Origin: Clostridia bacterium
GTDB taxonomy: Bacteria; Bacillota; Clostridia; DUPQ01
Assembly (NCBI GenBank): GCA_030592085.1
Contig: JAUUZV010000001.1
Span: forward strand, 3,019-67,018
Length of the DNA stretch: 64,000 bases
Reading direction: 5' to 3'
A program made the position numbers and the translations under genes. This document shows positions 8,704-17,170 of the stretch, piece after piece. The stretch's first letter is position 1. Each line of letters starts with the position of its first letter. The notes under the pieces were generated by a model. The model was given only the letters and a program-made list of their open reading frames with translations, was not told the origin of the DNA and did not search any database.

Positions 8704-9801
8704 TTAAGAAATGTCATATTTAAACTTAGGCAAATTAGCAGTTGCTACAGCAGCCTGATTTGCAGCATCTGTCCAACATCCAACCTTAACTGTATCTTTT
8801 TCTTTTACAGAATTATATTTACCTTCTGCACAAAATTCTACAATTGGGTCAGTTGAAGGATTAACACCAGCAGCTGATTCCATATACAAATCTATAAAAG
8901 ATTCTCTGTCACCAATACTACCGATTTCGTAGGCATACTCAAAACCCGAATATTTACGAAGATCATCTGGCATCATGCTTTGCATAACATCTACTAATTT
9001 TTGTCCACCATCTCTAGCTACGATTGGTTCATCCCATTCTGAGCCATCTGCATCAACCAACATCCAAACTTTTAAACCATCTTCACCAAATTGGTTTTTA
9101 GTATTGTTTGTTTTAATGTAGATTCGTGAATCTAGATATCCATCGGTACCAATAGTTAATGCAGTAGCACCAGCTTGATCAGCAATTGTGTCTTGTGTTC
9201 CATCAAAAGCTACATATCCTGTACCTGCTGCGGTAGTTCCAGCATTACCTGAATTGTTAAAGAAAGTTGATCCACCAGAATACTTATCTTCTACCTTAAA
9301 TTTAGGTGAGTCGATAGCTTTTCCAACTAAATCACGCTTAACAAAAGCGCCACTTGCAACAAAACCTTCAGCTTCTTCAGCACTTGAATAAGCATCTTGA
9401 CTTGTTATAGCAACAGCACGCCATTTTGTACCTGATGTAAGACAAGGTAAATCAACTGCAGCTGAATATGAGCCATCTGTTGCTAGAGCACCTGAAGTAA
9501 CTCTTTCCTGTCCTTCACTTTGAGGTATAAAATATACTGTTGGATCTCCGTATGTTATTACAGAAGCAAGACTTTCTTGGTATCTTACTTGTCCACTTGT
9601 TGTTGAATCATCTGGGCAACTTACAATAGCCCCCACTGACTGAATACCTGTTTCTGTCAAAGCATCTTGCGGTGCAATTGTAGCAGCTGCAGGTCCAGTT
9701 GTTCTAGCGACAAAAACTATACTAGTAACTAAGATTGCAAGAGCAATTAGAACTAATATTGTCATACCGGTAGAAACTCCACCTTTCTTATTTCCTAACA
9801 T
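8704..9801 (-). CDS. Major surface/structural protein candidate with archaellin-like N-terminus
   Basis: 365 residues. The N-terminus (GNKKGGVSTGMT then a long hydrophobic stretch to about 30) looks like a class III signal peptide cut after Lys-Gly by a pre-pilin peptidase. The rest is paralogous to the 6663-7673 product, including KFKVEDKYSGG, GEDGLKVWMLVDADGSE and two C-terminal cysteines. The same body is thus carried on two different anchors. It is the first minus-strand gene from the control region and has its own terminator, so it is probably abundant. Pilus, surface-layer or virion roles are all possible. Confidence 0.6.
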   Translation of the reverse strand: MLGNKKGGVSTGMTILVLIALAILVTSIVFVARTTGPAAATIAPQDALTETGIQSVGAIVSCPDDSTTSGQVRYQESLASVITYGDPTVYFIPQSEGQERVTSGALATDGSYSAAVDLPCLTSGTKWRAVAITSQDAYSSAEEAEGFVASGAFVKRDLVGKAIDSPKFKVEDKYSGGSTFFNNSGNAGTTAAGTGYVAFDGTQDTIADQAGATALTIGTDGYLDSRIYIKTNNTKNQFGEDGLKVWMLVDADGSEWDEPIVARDGGQKLVDVMQSMMPDDLRKYSGFEYAYEIGSIGDRESFIDLYMESAAGVNPSTDPIVEFCAEGKYNSVKEKDTVKVGCWTDAANQAAVATANLPKFKYDIS

Positions 9802-10201
9802 TTTATTTTTTAAAGCAGATTTTTAAGAGACCTTTTTAATATGCATGTCAAAACATAGACGTTATAAAACACTTGTGTTCAACAAACATAATCCCCTGAT
9901 TTCATCTTTAAAATTTATCACTGCTTAACGATATATTTTGTTGACAAAATCAAATATTTACTATTTTTACGATATATCTATATACATTAGAAATTATATA
10001 TAACCTTTGGCTCTCCAGAACCATCAGACTCTTAAAGGTTCGTTCATTCCTGGACAATAAAAAACACAGGGGGCTTTATACGTACTTCCATACTTATAAA
10101 AACATATATTTATATATGATGAAGTATTCAGCAAGGTTTTATAAATGATGAAATCTACAGAATACAAATGTTTAAATACTATAAAATAGTATTTTTGAAC
10201 T
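9802..10201. promoter_or_regulatory. Divergent control region with palindromes
   Basis: A 400-base gap between divergent genes. It holds two near-perfect palindromes (AACACTTGTGTT at 9868-9879; arms ATTTTGT/ACAAAAT at 9935-9950), several TATA-like tracts, and a less AT-rich patch at 10002-10054. TTTAAATA at 10171-10178 lies about 24 bases before the ATG at 10202, as expected for a leaderless archaeal promoter. AATCCCCTGATT (9888-9899) is the reverse complement of the sequence around the ribosome site at 11202-11211. Confidence 0.5.
10002..10054. ncRNA. Possible pseudoknot RNA or structured leader
   Basis: AACCTTT (10002-10008) can pair with AAAGGTT (10034-10040), and TCCAG (10014-10018) with CTGGA (10050-10054). 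The two helices interlock as in an H-type pseudoknot. The patch is clearly richer in G+C than its surroundings and contains no convincing frame. The strand is unresolved. Confidence 0.25.
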
Positions 10202-10546
10202 ATGAATTATCAAATTTTTATTATTCTAACCATAATCCATATATTATTTATGTTAATAATTTTCACAATAAATCATTTTTTTGATGATAATTTAATAATG
10301 AAAATATTTGCATATTTTAGTGCTTTTAGTTTAAACATAATAACCTTCTATATTTTTATTTATATCATAAACATAGCACAATCATTAATACTACTTAATT
10401 ATTTCTTAATTACATCCATAATTTTTATAATATATTTTATACTTAATGAAGACTGGCTATTTAGAATTAATAAAATCTTAAATTTGGTACTAATGAGTTT
10501 ATTAGGAATTACTATTTATTTTACTTTTATAATTTTAACATTCTAG
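10202..10546 (+). CDS. Four-helix membrane protein
   Basis: 114 residues, almost entirely four hydrophobic helices. It has a TATA box 24 bases upstream and no ribosome site, so the message is probably leaderless. It is isolated on the plus strand between minus-strand genes. Holin-like or immunity roles are conceivable but unsupported. Confidence 0.6.
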   Translation: MNYQIFIILTIIHILFMLIIFTINHFFDDNLIMKIFAYFSAFSLNIITFYIFIYIINIAQSLILLNYFLITSIIFIIYFILNEDWLFRINKILNLVLMSLLGITIYFTFIILTF

Positions 10547-10574
10547 AAATAAAAAAATAAAAAAATAAAAAAAA
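10547..10574 (-). terminator. T-rich terminator after the 10575-10979 gene
   Basis: The minus strand carries T8-A-T7-A-T7 immediately after the stop codon. It lies between convergent genes. Confidence 0.6.
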
Positions 10575-10979
10575 TTACTTAGTAATTTTTTCAAGCTTTG
10601 CTTTATCTTTGATAATTCTATCTTCAAGTTTTTTCTTAGTTTCAGCATCTTTTACTGCGTTCTGAGCTTTTCGATTCTCATCTTTAGCTGCTTTTAAAAC
10701 TTTCTTAGCTTCTACTTCAACAGCTTTAGCGCCCTTTCTCTTATAATATGCTCTAGTTTTTTCAACCTTAATTTTCTTAAAAGCTGCTAATTCTTTAGTA
10801 TATGCTTTAACAATCTCTTTTTGTTTAGCATCCCAAATTTTATATGTAGGTAATCTAGTTACAGTACCATCACTTTGAACTGTATATCTATAACCTTCTT
10901 CTACTTCAATTTTTTGATCTGTTTTTTCCGCTGGTATCGGAAATGCTGGTTTTACTGGTTTTTCATTTTCTTCTGCCAT
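10575..10979 (-). CDS. Lys/Glu-rich coiled-coil protein, probably abundant
   Basis: 134 residues. A Pro-rich N-terminus (about 1-30), a short beta segment (YRYTVQSDGTVTRLP), then a long Lys/Ala/Glu helix to the end with coiled-coil character. The ATG at 10977-10979 follows a strong GGAGGGG site. The higher G+C and T-rich terminator match the other presumed abundant products. It could be a nucleoid, scaffold or tegument-like protein; no family recognised. Confidence 0.6.
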   Translation of the reverse strand: MAEENEKPVKPAFPIPAEKTDQKIEVEEGYRYTVQSDGTVTRLPTYKIWDAKQKEIVKAYTKELAAFKKIKVEKTRAYYKRKGAKAVEVEAKKVLKAAKDENRKAQNAVKDAETKKKLEDRIIKDKAKLEKITK

Positions 10980-11218
10980 TTTCCCCTCCTTAAGGTTTTT
11001 AATAAATGAAAGTTTTATCATTTATATACTTTTAGATTCTCAAGAGATAATATCATAATATGTAATAGTTTTTTTCATTTATTTATTTTTTTTTCATTAA
11101 AAAATAAATAATTTTGATCTACATTAAAAAAATTATAACTAACTAATATACATATTCAAAAATAACAATATATTTAAATACAAAATTCTTAAAAAATATA
11201 TAATCAGGGGATGTATGC
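10980..11218 (+). promoter_or_regulatory. Promoter and leader of the replication operon
   Basis: TATTTAAATA at 11171-11180 is a good TATA box, about 40 bases before the ATG at 11219. AGGGGATG at 11206-11213 is the ribosome site. The rest of the gap is AT-rich with no gene seen. Confidence 0.55.
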
Positions 11219-11479
11219 ATGGAAAATGAAGCAGACATATATAAATATTATATAGGTAAAAGAGTTCGTATAACAAAACAACTGGCTAATGGTAAAAATT
11301 TTTTCTATAGAGGCTTAGCAACTAAATTAATTAATAATAAATTAATTATTAATGATAAATATGTTGGCCAAATAGTAATAGCTTTTGATGAAATTAAATT
11401 AATAGAAGTTATGTCACATAAATTAGATGACTTTAAAGATGTTCTGCCAGAAAATACGGACGATAAAAAAAATGAATGA
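11219..11479 (+). CDS. Small Sm/SH3-like beta-barrel protein
   Basis: 86 residues. The core GKRVRI ... NGKNFFYRGLATKL ... KLIIND ... IVIAFDEIKLIEV follows the five-strand pattern of Sm-like or SH3-like barrels, and resembles the 40173-40355 product in spacing. It is the first gene of the replication operon and overlaps the primase-helicase start by eight bases. An RNA- or DNA-binding role is inferred. Confidence 0.45.
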   Translation: MENEADIYKYYIGKRVRITKQLANGKNFFYRGLATKLINNKLIINDKYVGQIVIAFDEIKLIEVMSHKLDDFKDVLPENTDDKKNE

Positions 11480-14165
11480 AATATTTAATGTAAACGATGT
11501 CGAAAAAACATTTCAATTAACCAACTATGATGAAATAGAAATACGTGTTATTGAACCTAAAAAAGGTTCAAAAAACATTAAAACATTTCATACTCACAAC
11601 AAACAAGATTTTATTAATAAAGCTAAAGAATTCTCAGGACAATCAATAAATCAAATTTATCATAGTGTATTCTTTGGAGTTAACGAAAGAAAAAAAGGTT
11701 GTAGTAAAGAAAAAGATATTTTCAAAGTAAATATTCTTCCTATCGATTTAGATTACAAAAGAGAATCATATACTAGTACTACTGATGAACAAGTAAAATA
11801 TACTATTGAAATAGGTCACAAATTAAGACAGTGGTTTATTGATAATAACTTTGAAGCTCCTTCTATGTCAATGAGTGGAAATGGAGTTGGATTATACCTA
11901 AAAGTACCGGCTATTCCTTTCAAAAACAATGAAGCTATGCTTGATTTTAAAGCTAAGTGGACATTATTTACTAAAAAAATACGAAAAATTATAACAAATA
12001 TGACTGATAAAGTTGAAGTTGATTACATACAAGATCTAAGTAGAATATTTAAAATTGTAGGAACTATGTCTGTAAAAGGAAATAAACACAGACTAACAAA
12101 ATGGATTGAATATAATAATAAAGAAGATGAAAACTTAAAAGAATATATTATGCAAATGGACGCTGAAGAAGAAAAAACCAAACCAATTGAAGTTAAACCT
12201 TTAAGTAAAGATATGTTAAAAAAAATCATTGAAGATGCTAATATTCAAGAATTACTAAATATGAAAGGAGAACAGGGAAAAAGAAGTGAGTTAGAACAAA
12301 AATTATTTAATAAGTTAGTACTAAAAGGAATAACTGATTTTAAACAATTAGACGCTATTATGAGTACTTGTAAGATTGGTAAATGGCAAGAAGGAACCAA
12401 ATCTTATAAAGAGCATACATATAAAAATTCTTTAGCGTTTGTTGCTAAACTTAAAAAAAATAAGCCAAAACAAACTGGAAGTTATATCAGTGTTGAATTA
12501 AGCGATAATAGATATTTAATTAATAATAAATCAGGAATTTTTATACAAAAAGAACAGTATGATAAAAATAAAAAAGAACCATTTTATACAAAAGAAAGAA
12601 CAATTCATACTTGGCATATAGAAAAAGTAATTGTTGAACTATCCGCATACATGGATGACTTCTATTTTAAAATATTTGTTACTGATAACAAACACAAACG
12701 AGAATTAAAAGGAACTATTGATGAAGTAGCTGAACTATTTAAAAAAATTCCTGGTTGTTGTGAATCTAGAAGTGTAAAAGATTGTATGTCACATCTGGTT
12801 AGTTTTTTGCAAACAGAAGAACGAGTAGAAATTGAAAAAAATCCTTTAACAACTGCGTTTGGGTTTGCTTATGATAAAGAAAATAAAAAAATAATTATAA
12901 AAGATGTGCTTCAAAACACTAAAATGGTTGAAGAAGTCACAAAAGAACAACTAAAAAAAGGTTTAGACGCCCTGTTTACTATTATAGATAGTTATAATAA
13001 ATCAGAATCACATAGAAATGAGTTAATAAGAATCATGGCAACTGGTTTGATTTATCCGTTTGGTTATATAAGAAAACAAATGTTACAGTTAGCTCCATTT
13101 GTAATTGTAAATGGACCATCAGGAACTGGAAAGACTTTAAGTGGTGATGTTATTCTTTGTATGTGGGGTTGTTGGGGTAAAAGAGGTTTTGAACATTCTG
13201 GAAGTACTGTTAATGGAGCTTATCAATTAGCAAAAAAATGTAGTGAAAATACAATGTTCTTATTGATAAACGAAGCTGGACAGTTTTTAGCTAAATTCTC
13301 TGAAAATAACGAGATCACAGAATTGTTAAAAAATATGGTTGAATCTCCATTCCCAATACGAGATAAAAAAAGTGGAATGTTTATTTCTTTTAGGACTCCT
13401 TTCTTAACTGCCAACTATCCTTTTAAATTTAGTACTGATGCGTTAAGATTAAAGACTTTAGTGTTCTCTTTTGAGAACGATTTTACACATTCAGGTGATG
13501 AAAGAGCAGAAGTAATGCAATTATTAAGTTCATCTGAAAGAGATTTATCTTATATTGGTTCTTGGCTAACAAATAAAGTATCACAACATGATAAAAAATA
13601 TTTTGATATTATTACACAGAAAGATTATGCAAAAGCTTCTATGGATTTACTTAAAGAGTTGCTTGCTGATTCTGGAATGAATCATGATTTACCAACACCT
13701 CCAGTAGTAGGGTCTTACATAAATAATGAAACTACATCATTTTGGGAAAATATGATTGATTATATGAGAATAGAAATAATAAAAAGAGCTAAACAAGTTG
13801 CAAGTATTGATGAATCAAAAGAAGGATTAAATGTAAGACAGTGTATAGATATAATTATAGATAAAAATAATTTACCTACTTGGTTAATAACTATTCACAA
13901 AGATGTGGAATTAAAAGTACTTGTACCTGCTGAAATTCAACAATATGTGCAGACATTCTCTAAAGAAACCTTTGAAATGGGAGTTTATGAGAAAGAAGTA
14001 AAAAATAGAGATGGTTATGATTATGTAAAAAGTAAAAATGTGCGTGTGCACGGTAAATCTACCAAAAAAAGTGGCATGTATGTGTTAAAGTCAAAATTTG
14101 TTGAGTTATTCGAAGAGCGTGCGCACCTTGAAAAACAAAAAACATTGTCTAATTCTGCACCATAA
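11472..14165 (+). CDS. Primase-helicase (archaeo-eukaryotic primase-like plus ATPase)
   Basis: 897 residues. The N-terminal part has the primase-polymerase pattern: ILPIDLDYK (metal-binding Asp pair, about residue 87), SGNGVGLYL (the usual His position is Gly), and a basic ...SRIFKIVGTMSVKGNKHR segment. The C-terminal half is a P-loop ATPase with GPSGTGKT (about 547-554) and Walker-B-like LLINEAG (about 596), as in viral primase-helicases. I take the ATG overlapping the previous stop as the start; a longer frame adds 15 unlikely residues. It probably opens the origin and primes replication together with the split PolB. Confidence 0.75.
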   Translation: MNEIFNVNDVEKTFQLTNYDEIEIRVIEPKKGSKNIKTFHTHNKQDFINKAKEFSGQSINQIYHSVFFGVNERKKGCSKEKDIFKVNILPIDLDYKRESYTSTTDEQVKYTIEIGHKLRQWFIDNNFEAPSMSMSGNGVGLYLKVPAIPFKNNEAMLDFKAKWTLFTKKIRKIITNMTDKVEVDYIQDLSRIFKIVGTMSVKGNKHRLTKWIEYNNKEDENLKEYIMQMDAEEEKTKPIEVKPLSKDMLKKIIEDANIQELLNMKGEQGKRSELEQKLFNKLVLKGITDFKQLDAIMSTCKIGKWQEGTKSYKEHTYKNSLAFVAKLKKNKPKQTGSYISVELSDNRYLINNKSGIFIQKEQYDKNKKEPFYTKERTIHTWHIEKVIVELSAYMDDFYFKIFVTDNKHKRELKGTIDEVAELFKKIPGCCESRSVKDCMSHLVSFLQTEERVEIEKNPLTTAFGFAYDKENKKIIIKDVLQNTKMVEEVTKEQLKKGLDALFTIIDSYNKSESHRNELIRIMATGLIYPFGYIRKQMLQLAPFVIVNGPSGTGKTLSGDVILCMWGCWGKRGFEHSGSTVNGAYQLAKKCSENTMFLLINEAGQFLAKFSENNEITELLKNMVESPFPIRDKKSGMFISFRTPFLTANYPFKFSTDALRLKTLVFSFENDFTHSGDERAEVMQLLSSSERDLSYIGSWLTNKVSQHDKKYFDIITQKDYAKASMDLLKELLADSGMNHDLPTPPVVGSYINNETTSFWENMIDYMRIEIIKRAKQVASIDESKEGLNVRQCIDIIIDKNNLPTWLITIHKDVELKVLVPAEIQQYVQTFSKETFEMGVYEKEVKNRDGYDYVKSKNVRVHGKSTKKSGMYVLKSKFVELFEERAHLEKQKTLSNSAP

Positions 14166-14171
14166 AACTCT

Positions 14172-14195
14172 TTTAGGTAAGCACGTTACGCCTAA
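14172..14195 (+). other. Hairpin after the primase-helicase gene
   Basis: TTAGG-TAA ... TTA-CG-CCTAA forms an imperfect stem seven bases after the stop codon. It could be a 3' end signal or part of the adjacent repeat region. Confidence 0.3.
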
Positions 14196-14252
14196 TATGC
14201 CCGCAAAAAAACCAACGTCCTTATATTATTTTACAAAGTTCTATTTTATCAT

Positions 14253-14340
14253 GGGAGCACCCGGGAGCATCGTAACCATTATGCTCAACGGGCTTAACGG
14301 GCTTACCCTGCTTACCGCGCTTACTACGCTTACTCCCCTT
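14253..14340 (+). repeat. G+C-rich tandem 9-bp repeats with hairpin; candidate origin
   Basis: Six 9-bp units ending in CTT run from 14287 to 14340: AACGGGCTT twice, then ACCCTGCTT, ACCGCGCTT, ACTACGCTT and ACTCCCCTT. Just before them, GAGCAT (14265-14270) pairs with ATGCTC (14281-14286), and GGGAGCA occurs twice (14253-14259, 14263-14269). The block is over 50% G+C in a 25% G+C sequence and is followed by a pure AT tract. Next to the primase gene this looks like iterons beside an unwinding element. Both strands are also open for Thr/Leu- or Lys/Gly-repeat peptides. Confidence 0.45.
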
Positions 14341-14515
14341 TATATATAAATATTTAATAATAATAATAAATATATATATAAGAACAGTTTCTTTATGATG
14401 TGATTGTTGGAGGAGCAACAAACATATAAATCAACGAATTATTATGGAATAAAGATGTACAAAAAATCATAATTTTTTTGTTAAAAAAATAAAACCAAAT
14501 GGAGGAAATTAAAAA
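14341..14515 (+). promoter_or_regulatory. AT tract, promoter and leader of the 14516 gene
   Basis: TATA-like tracts at 14340-14351 and 14370-14382 precede a 110-base leader. TTGTTG-GAGGAG-CAACAA (14405-14422) forms a small hairpin with a ribosome-site-like loop. A strong GGAGG lies 10 bases before the ATG. Confidence 0.4.
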
Positions 14516-14893
14516 ATGAAAAGAGTAGAATTACTAAAGATTGATGTAGATAAGTATGTAAACGATAAAGCCCAGATTGTTTCAGCTGAGGTAGTTAAGT
14601 TGAAATTTGGAACAGTAATAAAAGTTTTAACAAACCCGTTAGAACTTAAAGGAGATGATAAGCTCCCAGAAGGTCGTCATTTGACTGGAAGTATTTTATT
14701 AGGATTGGTAGATTCAGATGAAGGTTTGGCTATTGGAATAGATGGTAAATCTGAAAAATGGTTAATTGCTCATGGAGTAGATGTGACAAAAGATATTCCA
14801 GATGACTTAAAGATTGGAGATCAATGCAAAGCACTTCTTGGAAAAGATGTAGTTGTTCAAAAGAATACTGGCGGTTTCTTAGAAATTGCTTAA
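14516..14893 (+). CDS. Abundant small beta-rich protein, possible single-strand DNA-binding protein
   Basis: 125 residues, mainly beta strands with alternating charges, no membrane segment. A strong GGAGG site, its own promoter region and a T-rich terminator indicate high expression. Its position between primase and modification genes would suit a single-strand-binding protein. The OB-fold assignment is inference only; no diagnostic motif is visible. Confidence 0.45.
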   Translation: MKRVELLKIDVDKYVNDKAQIVSAEVVKLKFGTVIKVLTNPLELKGDDKLPEGRHLTGSILLGLVDSDEGLAIGIDGKSEKWLIAHGVDVTKDIPDDLKIGDQCKALLGKDVVVQKNTGGFLEIA

Positions 14894-14912
14894 TTTTTTT
14901 TATTTTTTTTAA
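14891..14912 (+). terminator. T-rich terminator after the 14516-14893 gene
   Basis: T8-A-T8 begins at the stop codon itself. The next ATG (14914) follows directly, so read-through or re-initiation must feed the downstream genes. Confidence 0.6.
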
Positions 14913-14913
14913 A

Positions 14914-15306
14914 ATGCGAAATGATGGTGTTAATTATGAAGAACATATTAACAAGTTTTTTAAAGGAACGAACGTGTCTAATATACATAATTACTGTGAT
15001 ATAGAGACTAAAAGTTCGTTATATGAAGTAAAAGGATGTAAAATATACTTAGAAAACAAGACTGGGTCAATGAGTTTAGGAAGATACCAAATAAATTTTG
15101 ATAATCACAAACAATTAAAACAAGAAGCTGATAAGTTAAATAAAAAAGCAAAATATGTTTTTTTGTTAAGAATTGACAGACAAAAAATATTTAAAACAAT
15201 GTCGTGGTTGGTAGTAAATCATATATTATTATTAGAAGGTCGAGAATTTAAAAAAGAAGATAGTGAAACAAAAATGTATAATATAAGATTAAGGAGCGTG
15301 TGGTAA
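14914..15306 (+). CDS. Possible PD-(D/E)xK-type nuclease or hypothetical protein
   Basis: 130 residues. The segment CDIETKSSLYEVKGCKIYLENK has an Asp followed by Glu-x-Lys after a beta strand, as in restriction-type and resolvase nucleases, and a later FLLRID strand and Lys-rich helices fit. The match is short, so function stays open. The ATG directly after the T-tract is used. It lies just before queD. Confidence 0.4.
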   Translation: MRNDGVNYEEHINKFFKGTNVSNIHNYCDIETKSSLYEVKGCKIYLENKTGSMSLGRYQINFDNHKQLKQEADKLNKKAKYVFLLRIDRQKIFKTMSWLVVNHILLLEGREFKKEDSETKMYNIRLRSVW

Positions 15307-15307
15307 A

Positions 15308-15697
15308 ATGTTTAAATTAAAAAAAGAATTTAATATTAGTTGTAGTCATAGACTTTTTGATATGGATGCGTCAGATGAAACAAATAGTATAATTTTTGGT
15401 AGATGTTGTAAAAATCATGGGCACAATTATAAAATAATTCTTTATCTTAAATCTGACTCATTAAAGCATGGTATGTTATTAAATTTTAATGAAATAAAAG
15501 ACATTTTCAACTTACATATAGATAATGTATATGATCATAAATTTTTGAATGATTGTCCTGGTTTTGAAAACGTTATACCAACTGCAGAAAATATGTGTAA
15601 AGTGTTTTTTAATAAGCTTAAAGTACATTTATCGACTTTATATGCTGTAGAAATATATGAAACAGAAGGTGCTTCTGCTATTTATGAGGATGATTAA
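15308..15697 (+). CDS. queD: QueD-like 6-carboxytetrahydropterin synthase
   Basis: 129 residues, the usual size of the QueD/PTPS family. It shows the zinc His in FNISCSHRL, the catalytic Cys in GRCCKNHGHNY with the HGHNY zinc motif, the MLLNFNEIK strand, YDHKFLND (LDHxxLN-like), PTAENMCK, and the final catalytic Glu near VEIYETEG. The enzyme converts 7,8-dihydroneopterin triphosphate to 6-carboxytetrahydropterin, step 2 of 7-deazaguanine synthesis. It overlaps nothing and sits directly before queE. Confidence 0.88.
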   Translation: MFKLKKEFNISCSHRLFDMDASDETNSIIFGRCCKNHGHNYKIILYLKSDSLKHGMLLNFNEIKDIFNLHIDNVYDHKFLNDCPGFENVIPTAENMCKVFFNKLKVHLSTLYAVEIYETEGASAIYEDD

Positions 15698-15698
15698 A

Positions 15699-16283
15699 AT
15701 GAAAGTGAATGAAATGTTTGAATCGTTGCAAGGCGAAGGTCGTTTTGTTGGATATCCTGTTATGTTTATTAGAATGTCAGGGTGTAATAGGTCTTGCGTC
15801 TTTTGCGACACATCTTATCATAACGAAGGAGAAGAACTGTCAGTAGAACAAATGGTTAAAAAGATAGATAAAAGTAATATGAATATTATTATTTTTACTG
15901 GAGGAGAACCTATGATGCAGTTCGATGATATTATAAAAGTTATTGAACAAACAAAAGATAAACAATATCATATTGAAACTAATGGTGATTTATTAGTTCC
16001 TGAAAGTTATTTTGATTATGTATGTTTTTCACCTAAAAGTGAAGAAGGTTTAAATAAAGCATTAGGATATCCTGGTATATGTGATATAAAAGTAGTTACA
16101 GATTTAAATTTAAATAAAAATATGTTAGAGTCAGCGACGATGATAATGCCGTTAACAACTATATCAGATATTAAAAATTTAAAAATTAAACAACAAGTAT
16201 GGAAGTATTGTGAGAAACATAACAAGCGATATGCACCTAGACTTCATGTGGATGTTTGGGGAATGTCTAAACGAGGAGTTTAA
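15699..16283 (+). CDS. queE: QueE-like 7-carboxy-7-deazaguanine synthase (radical SAM)
   Basis: 194 residues. The N-terminus has the family signature NEMFESLQGEG, then a CxxxCxxC cluster (CNRSCVFC) for the 4Fe-4S centre, and FTGGEPM (SAM-binding GGE). The enzyme makes 7-carboxy-7-deazaguanine from the QueD product. The start at 15699 is one base after the queD stop; a longer frame begins inside queD. The last residue before the stop is followed at once by the phosphoribosyltransferase ATG. Confidence 0.88.
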   Translation: MKVNEMFESLQGEGRFVGYPVMFIRMSGCNRSCVFCDTSYHNEGEELSVEQMVKKIDKSNMNIIIFTGGEPMMQFDDIIKVIEQTKDKQYHIETNGDLLVPESYFDYVCFSPKSEEGLNKALGYPGICDIKVVTDLNLNKNMLESATMIMPLTTISDIKNLKIKQQVWKYCEKHNKRYAPRLHVDVWGMSKRGV

Positions 16284-16673
16284 ATGAGAGATAATACAGA
16301 TAATCTAAACAAAATGTATATTAGTTGGGAACAGTTTGGTATTGATATTGATAAATTAGCAAATCTTATTAGTTTAGAAGCTAGAGAGTTTGATAGCATT
16401 TATGGAATACCTCGTAATGGCACTATTATATCTAGTATTCTATCAAAAATGTTAAATTTGAAAATGGTTGATTATCCAGACTCCACTAGAACTCTTATAG
16501 TTGACGATATTTCGGATTCAGGAAAAACCTTAAAGGAATATAAGAACAAATTTAACGGTAATGTGATAGCTTGTATTTTTTATCGACAAAATACAGAAAT
16601 AATGCCAGATATAGTTGTATATGATGCACAAAAAGATTGGATTGTATTTCCTTTTGAATTAAATGAAAAATAA
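16284..16673 (+). CDS. Phosphoribosyltransferase-like protein
   Basis: 129 residues. TLIVDDISDSGKTL is the PRPP-binding loop of type I phosphoribosyltransferases, and YGIPRNGTIIS is the upstream substrate loop. It is short but near complete. The likely substrate is a purine or 7-deazapurine base, given the neighbours, but the specificity cannot be read. It is contiguous with queE. Confidence 0.75.
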   Translation: MRDNTDNLNKMYISWEQFGIDIDKLANLISLEAREFDSIYGIPRNGTIISSILSKMLNLKMVDYPDSTRTLIVDDISDSGKTLKEYKNKFNGNVIACIFYRQNTEIMPDIVVYDAQKDWIVFPFELNEK

Positions 16674-16687
16674 TTAATATAATAAAA

Positions 16688-17095
16688 ATGGCATCTGAAA
16701 TGATCAATAACGAAGAATTAAACAATATGATACCTAAAGATCGTCACTCTGTTTTTAAAAAATTATCAGCAGAGGAAATAAGAAACTTACATCCATCATA
16801 TGTTAAAGTCATTGAAGAAAGTGGTATTACAGTTGAAGAGTATTTAGAACGAGTAAGAACAAAAAAATATCAAAAAAATAATAATCAAAAAATGAATGAA
16901 CAACAAATGAATGATTTGGTAGATAAAGAAGTTGAGAAGGTAAAACAGCGGGATAAAACTGATGTTTTGAATAAGATTAAACACGCAAAACCACCTAAAT
17001 CCGGCTCAAGGTTTGAAGATGTGTTAAAAGGTTATGAAGAAAAATATAAATATAAGTACAAGCGATTTGTCAAAGATTACAGGAATTCATCTTAG
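16688..17095 (+). CDS. Charged helical hypothetical protein
   Basis: 135 residues, Lys/Glu-rich and largely helical, with an Asn/Gln/Lys linker in the middle. No motif recognised. Its 3' end overlaps a 41-codon frame in another phase that encodes a helix-turn-helix. Confidence 0.55.
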   Translation: MASEMINNEELNNMIPKDRHSVFKKLSAEEIRNLHPSYVKVIEESGITVEEYLERVRTKKYQKNNNQKMNEQQMNDLVDKEVEKVKQRDKTDVLNKIKHAKPPKSGSRFEDVLKGYEEKYKYKYKRFVKDYRNSS

Positions 17096-17159
17096 TTATG
17101 TTTCACGATTAAAGAAACAAGTTAAGGAATATTTAGAAGATCAAAATAAAAAACATTAA
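17034..17159 (+). CDS. Mini helix-turn-helix protein overlapping the previous gene
   Basis: A 41-residue frame (MKKNINIST...). Residues 11-30 (DLSKITGIHLSYVSRLKKQV) read as a clean helix-turn-helix: helix, Gly turn, recognition helix. It starts at ATG 17034 after AAAAGG and ends 11 bases before the next gene. Alternatively it could be the C-terminus of the 16688 product reached by a +1 frameshift. Confidence 0.5.
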   Translation: MKKNINISTSDLSKITGIHLSYVSRLKKQVKEYLEDQNKKH

Positions 17160-17170
17160 ATGAGGTAAAA

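Noticed and set aside
10034..10054. tRNA T-arm (GGTTCG...)
   Set aside because: The rest of a tRNA cloverleaf cannot be built around it.
14098..14421. Long frames on both strands across the 9-bp repeat region
   Set aside because: The frames follow from the repeat length being a multiple of three. The peptides are low-complexity and lack ribosome sites; the DNA reads better as repeats.
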